Source of the DNA: a bacterium | GTDB lineage: Bacteria > Myxococcota_A > UBA9042 | DNA: 49,088 bases | NCBI GenBank assembly: GCA_030425545.1 | Contig: JAUIAC010000013.1 | Location: 1 to 49,088 of the forward strand | Reading direction: 5' to 3' | In this document: positions 46,742 through 49,088 of the stretch, in pieces | Numbering within the stretch: position 1 is the stretch's first letter | Layout of the letters: each line of letters begins with the position of its first letter | Translations under genes and position numbers: made by a program | The notes under the pieces: model-generated | The model's database searches: none | What the model saw: the letters and a program-made list of their open reading frames with translations, nothing else | Told to the model about the DNA's origin: nothing

Positions 46742-47781
46742 TCCCACAGAGCCTCTCCGACAAGATTGACGCCGGCCGTGTGCCTGTGTCGATGCAGCTC
46801 GAGATCACGCGGCGGTGCAACTGGCGCTGCGTCCACTGCTACGCCATCCCCAAAGACGAAGGCGTGGAGAGCGAGCTGTCGACGCAGCAGATCTACGATC
46901 TGCTCGACGAGGCCTGGGACCTCGGGACCTTCATGCTCTCCATCACCGGTGGCGAAGCGACCCTGCGGCCCGACTTCGTCGACATCGTGCGCTACGCCTG
47001 CGAGCGGGGCTTCGCGGTGACCATCTTCACCAACGCGTCGCTCATCGACGACGCCATGGCCCGGACCCTGGTGGAGCTGGGGGTCGTCGAGTTTCAGGTC
47101 TCGGTGCTGGGCGCCAGCCCGGAGGTCCACGAGCGCATGGCGCAGCGGCGCGGGAGCCACGCGGCGGTGTGGGCCGGCGTCCGTGCGCTGGTGAAGGCGG
47201 GGGGCAACGTGCTGCTCAAGTCGTCCGCCATGCGGGACAACGCCCACGAGATCGCGGAGATCCACGCCCAGGCCGACCAGCTCGGCGTGGGGCACATGAC
47301 GACCCCCGTGTTGCTGCCTCGCTGGCCCGGCGATCCCGAGATCGACGGCATGCGGCTCAAGGGCGAGGCGCGCAAGGAGATCATCGACCTGCAGGCGGGC
47401 TGGCAGATGGCGCTCCACGCGTCCGAGGACGAGCACCCACGCAGTGAGCACGAGATTTCTGGGGCCAGCAGCCCCGGGTGCCGCTCGGGCACCAGCACCA
47501 TGTCCATCGGGGGCAACGGCAAGGTCTACCCCTGCAACACGCACCCGGCCGACGTCGGTGACACGCGCGAGCGTTCGCTGAAAGAGATCTGGGCCGACTT
47601 CTCGGGCTTCTCGCAGGTGATGGAGACCGACGACGCGGCCATGGAGCCGGGCGCCATCGCCGACGACGCGTTCACGTGTCCGATGGTGACCTACTCCGCC
47701 CGCAAAGAGGCCCGCTCGCCCGCGAGTCAGCGCGTGGCCATGGGCAAGCTCTCGCTGGGCGCGCGGCTGATCCGAGGCTGA
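46738..47781 (+). CDS. Radical SAM enzyme, PqqE/SPASM-like, of a RiPP cluster
   Basis: This 347-residue enzyme has the [4Fe-4S] motif CxxxCxxC at C27, C31 and C34 (CNWRCVHC), then the SAM-binding TGGEATLRPD. The architecture is that of peptide-modifying rSAMs such as PqqE, AlbA-type and MftC-like enzymes. Three Cys appear in the C-terminal part (SPGCRSG, VYPCNTHP and FTCPMV). This is fewer than a full SPASM domain with seven or eight, so it may hold only one auxiliary cluster. It probably makes a C-S, C-C or C-O link or epimer in the Cys/Asn-rich core. It is the last gene of the cluster, with no transporter after it. The start overlaps the kinase-like gene. Confidence 0.9.
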   Translation: MIPQSLSDKIDAGRVPVSMQLEITRRCNWRCVHCYAIPKDEGVESELSTQQIYDLLDEAWDLGTFMLSITGGEATLRPDFVDIVRYACERGFAVTIFTNASLIDDAMARTLVELGVVEFQVSVLGASPEVHERMAQRRGSHAAVWAGVRALVKAGGNVLLKSSAMRDNAHEIAEIHAQADQLGVGHMTTPVLLPRWPGDPEIDGMRLKGEARKEIIDLQAGWQMALHASEDEHPRSEHEISGASSPGCRSGTSTMSIGGNGKVYPCNTHPADVGDTRERSLKEIWADFSGFSQVMETDDAAMEPGAIADDAFTCPMVTYSARKEARSPASQRVAMGKLSLGARLIRG

Positions 47782-47829
47782 GCCGAGCGCAGGCAGACGC
47801 CGGAAGACGGCGCCCTGGGCCGGCGGTGG

Positions 47830-48636
47830 CTACTGCTTCTTGCAGGTCCCGTCGACCTCGTCGGTGGCGCCGACACAGGCCAGGCCGGCGGCGCACAGGG
47901 CTTGCGTCTTGTCGCACTCGGCGCCCTCCGGCAGCCCGGTGCAGGCGAAGGCCTCGCCCGACTTGGTGCACGCCCCGCCCAGCTCCTTGCAGTCGATGAG
48001 GTAGGGCTGCGTCCCCGCGCAGTCGAGCACCAGCTTGCCGTCCTTGCAGGTGCCGGCGTCCGAGTCGGCGCAGGTGCCGACCTTCTCCTGGCAGGTCACG
48101 CCCTTGCTGTGGATCACGCAGCCGGGCGCCTCGCCGCCGCAGAAGGACCACTCCACGTCGCCGTCGTCGGACTCGTAGAGGCACTCTTCCCCGGCCTTCA
48201 TGGCGCAGTCGGCGCCCCAGTCGGGCGCGATGACGGCGCACGTGGCAGCGCCGACGTCCTTGAACTGCGCAGCGCAGTCGTAGGTGGCGTCTTTGCCTTC
48301 CTCGCACATCAGCACCTTGTCGCCCTCGCACTTGCCCTCTTCCGGGTAGGTGCAGGTGGCCGCCCCCCCAGCGTCGGCGGCCGTGCCTGCGTCGGCTGCG
48401 CCGCCTGCGTCGCTGCCGGCCGCGTCGGTGCCTGCCGCGTCGGCGCTGCCTGCGTCCGCGCCGCCTGCGCCGGCGTCGGCGAGGCCGGCGTCGGCGGCCC
48501 CCGCGGTGTCGGCAGCCCCGCCAGCCGCGGTGTCCGTGGCGGTCCCGGTGCCCGCAGCCGAGCTGCCGCACCCGGCCGCTGTCAGCGACCCGAGGGCGAT
48601 GATGAAGGCCAGGCTCGAAGGACGGACGATGGACAT
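47830..48636 (-). CDS. Cys-rich lipoprotein of unknown function
   Basis: This 268-residue exported lipoprotein has lipobox TAAGC near residue 23. An unusually long linker of about 60 residues follows, made almost only of Ala, Gly, Asp, Ser and Thr (for example ADAGSADAAGTDAAGSD). The C-terminal domain holds many Cys in CxxGKCEGDKVLMC-like and CKDGKLVLDCAGTQ-like pairs and is probably disulfide-stabilised on the surface. GGAG precedes the ATG at 48636. It converges on the radical SAM gene with 48 bp between, so it probably does not belong to the RiPP cluster. No family recognised. Confidence 0.85.
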   Translation of the reverse strand: MSIVRPSSLAFIIALGSLTAAGCGSSAAGTGTATDTAAGGAADTAGAADAGLADAGAGGADAGSADAAGTDAAGSDAGGAADAGTAADAGGAATCTYPEEGKCEGDKVLMCEEGKDATYDCAAQFKDVGAATCAVIAPDWGADCAMKAGEECLYESDDGDVEWSFCGGEAPGCVIHSKGVTCQEKVGTCADSDAGTCKDGKLVLDCAGTQPYLIDCKELGGACTKSGEAFACTGLPEGAECDKTQALCAAGLACVGATDEVDGTCKKQ

Positions 48637-48666
48637 GGGGACGCTCCAGGGTGAGGGGGCCGTGGC

Positions 48667-48826
48667 CTAGCAGACTGCGCCTTTTCTCCGTTCTTGCGGC
48701 CACGCCGGTCAGTCTGCTGGGAAGGGGAAGCCACGGCTTGCCGTGGCTGGGGGCGCTCGTAGCCCCCCCAAAAAACAGAAAAGCTAGCAGATTGCGGCGA
48801 CAATCAACTTCGCCGCAGTTTGCTAG
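48667..48826. repeat. Nested inverted-repeat region, MITE-like ends
   Basis: This 160-bp non-coding stretch is bounded by ctagcagactgcg (48667-48679) and its inverted partner cgcagtttgctag (48814-48826), 12 of 13 positions matching. An inner direct copy ctagcagattgcg is at 48784-48796, and cagtctgct at 48710-48718 pairs with agcagactg at 48669-48677. A perfect 8-bp hairpin agccacgg/ccgtggct lies at 48729-48748 with loop cttg. Next to it gggggc/gccccc (48749-48767) forms another stem. GC content is lower than in neighbours. It may be a small palindromic element or just terminator plus promoter structure. Confidence 0.55.
48770..48826 (-). terminator. Intrinsic terminator for the partial minus-strand gene
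   Basis: On the minus strand the 16-bp arms at 48811-48826 and 48784-48799 form a stem with two mismatches and an 11-nt loop. The T-rich tract cttttctgtttttt follows (48783-48770). This is the expected form of a rho-independent terminator. It lies 25 bp after the stop of the gene ending at 48851. Confidence 0.75.
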
Positions 48827-48850
48827 TCTGCCGGGACCTCAGGGCGGCTG

Positions 48851-49088
48851 TCATCTCTGCGGTGAGCGGGTGGGCGTGGCGGAGGGCGTGGCGGTGGCCG
48901 CGGCGGGCGGTGCGTCTCGAGGTGGCACCCGCAGCCAGATGCGCAGCACGACGTGCTCGCCGTCGGCGCGGAGGTGGCCCGCGTGGTTGCTGTCCCAGGC
49001 CAGCATGGGCGTCCGCAGCTCGGCGACCTGCCGCCAGGGCGCGCTGCGCAACAGGCGGGCGCACAGCGGGTCGCGCCCGGGGCCCACC
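48851..49088 (-). CDS. C-terminal end of an unknown protein (runs off the right edge)
   Basis: This minus-strand frame is open from the right edge to a TGA at 48851. About 78 residues are visible, including AELRTPMLAWDSNHAGHLRA, GEHVVLRIWLRVPPRD and a Pro/Ala/Thr-rich tail (ATATPSATPTRSPQR). The strand-like alternation and the terminator just downstream support it as a real gene end. The start and any domain are outside the window. A second frame open at 48804-49064 is less protein-like. Family unknown. Confidence 0.5.
   Translation of the reverse strand, partial: VGPGRDPLCARLLRSAPWRQVAELRTPMLAWDSNHAGHLRADGEHVVLRIWLRVPPRDAPPAAATATPSATPTRSPQR

Noticed and set aside
45190-47781. Classical lasso-peptide cluster
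   Set aside because: No asparagine-synthetase-like cyclase is present, and the core lacks the N-terminal residue and the Asp/Glu at position 7-9 needed for the macrolactam.

Overview
The window is very GC-rich (roughly 70% or more) and gene-dense, with short intergenic gaps. It is crowded with exported lipoproteins that carry Asp/Ala-rich linkers directly after the lipobox Cys. It also holds a DUF1592/DUF1552 pair, MopE-type CNGxDDDCDG motifs and LamG domains. Together these suggest a Myxococcota (former Deltaproteobacteria) chromosome, perhaps of the Polyangia or Nannocystis type. This is an inference from gene style, because no rRNA or other taxonomic marker apart from leuS is present. I see no tRNA, rRNA, CRISPR array, insertion sequence or phage gene.

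Layout. 1-4.4 kb: a partial lipoprotein, then a coupled pair of lipoprotein hydrolases (GDPD and metallo-beta-lactamase fold) and an RlmL-type rRNA methyltransferase. 4.4-7.0 kb (minus): a 4-hydroxy-2-oxovalerate aldolase-type enzyme coupled to an SLC13/DASS transporter. 7.2-9.9 kb: two redox proteins whose reading frames each cross one in-frame TGA at the catalytic position of a UxxC motif. Each TGA is followed by a perfect hairpin whose loop begins exactly 16 nt downstream, so both are strong selenoprotein candidates. A secreted protein gene lies between them. 10.2-18.1 kb: a 2632-residue surface lipoprotein. 18.2-24.4 kb: a three-gene module of TIR protein, nSTAND NTPase, and a two-helix membrane protein with two RCK nucleotide-binding domains and a C-terminal RyR domain. 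This is a probable anti-phage or regulated-death system. 24.6-28.4 kb: a translationally coupled oxidative operon of diiron protein, SDR, cytochrome P450 and SRPBCC protein. 28.5-32.6 kb: a lipoprotein, a DUF1592-type protein and a DUF1552 protein, all with ATGA overlaps. 32.6-35.2 kb: a CrtISO/RetSat-like FAD oxidoreductase (minus) and an exported protein. 35.3-41.6 kb: a 2095-residue Cys-repeat and LamG lipoprotein. 41.6-44.7 kb (minus): a small membrane protein and leuS. 45.2-47.8 kb: a compact RiPP cluster of 76-aa precursor, B2-type Cys protease, PqqD-like RRE protein, HPr-kinase-like protein and radical SAM enzyme. 47.8-49.1 kb (minus): a Cys-rich lipoprotein, a nested inverted-repeat region with an intrinsic terminator, and the 3' end of an unknown gene.

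The most interesting systems are three. First, the RiPP cluster combines lasso-type leader processing and kinase genes with a radical SAM enzyme and shows no lasso cyclase. Second, the TIR/nSTAND/RCK-RyR module pairs a predicted NAD-consuming enzyme with a predicted nucleotide-gated membrane protein. Third, the two selenoprotein genes would be split or truncated by ordinary gene calling.
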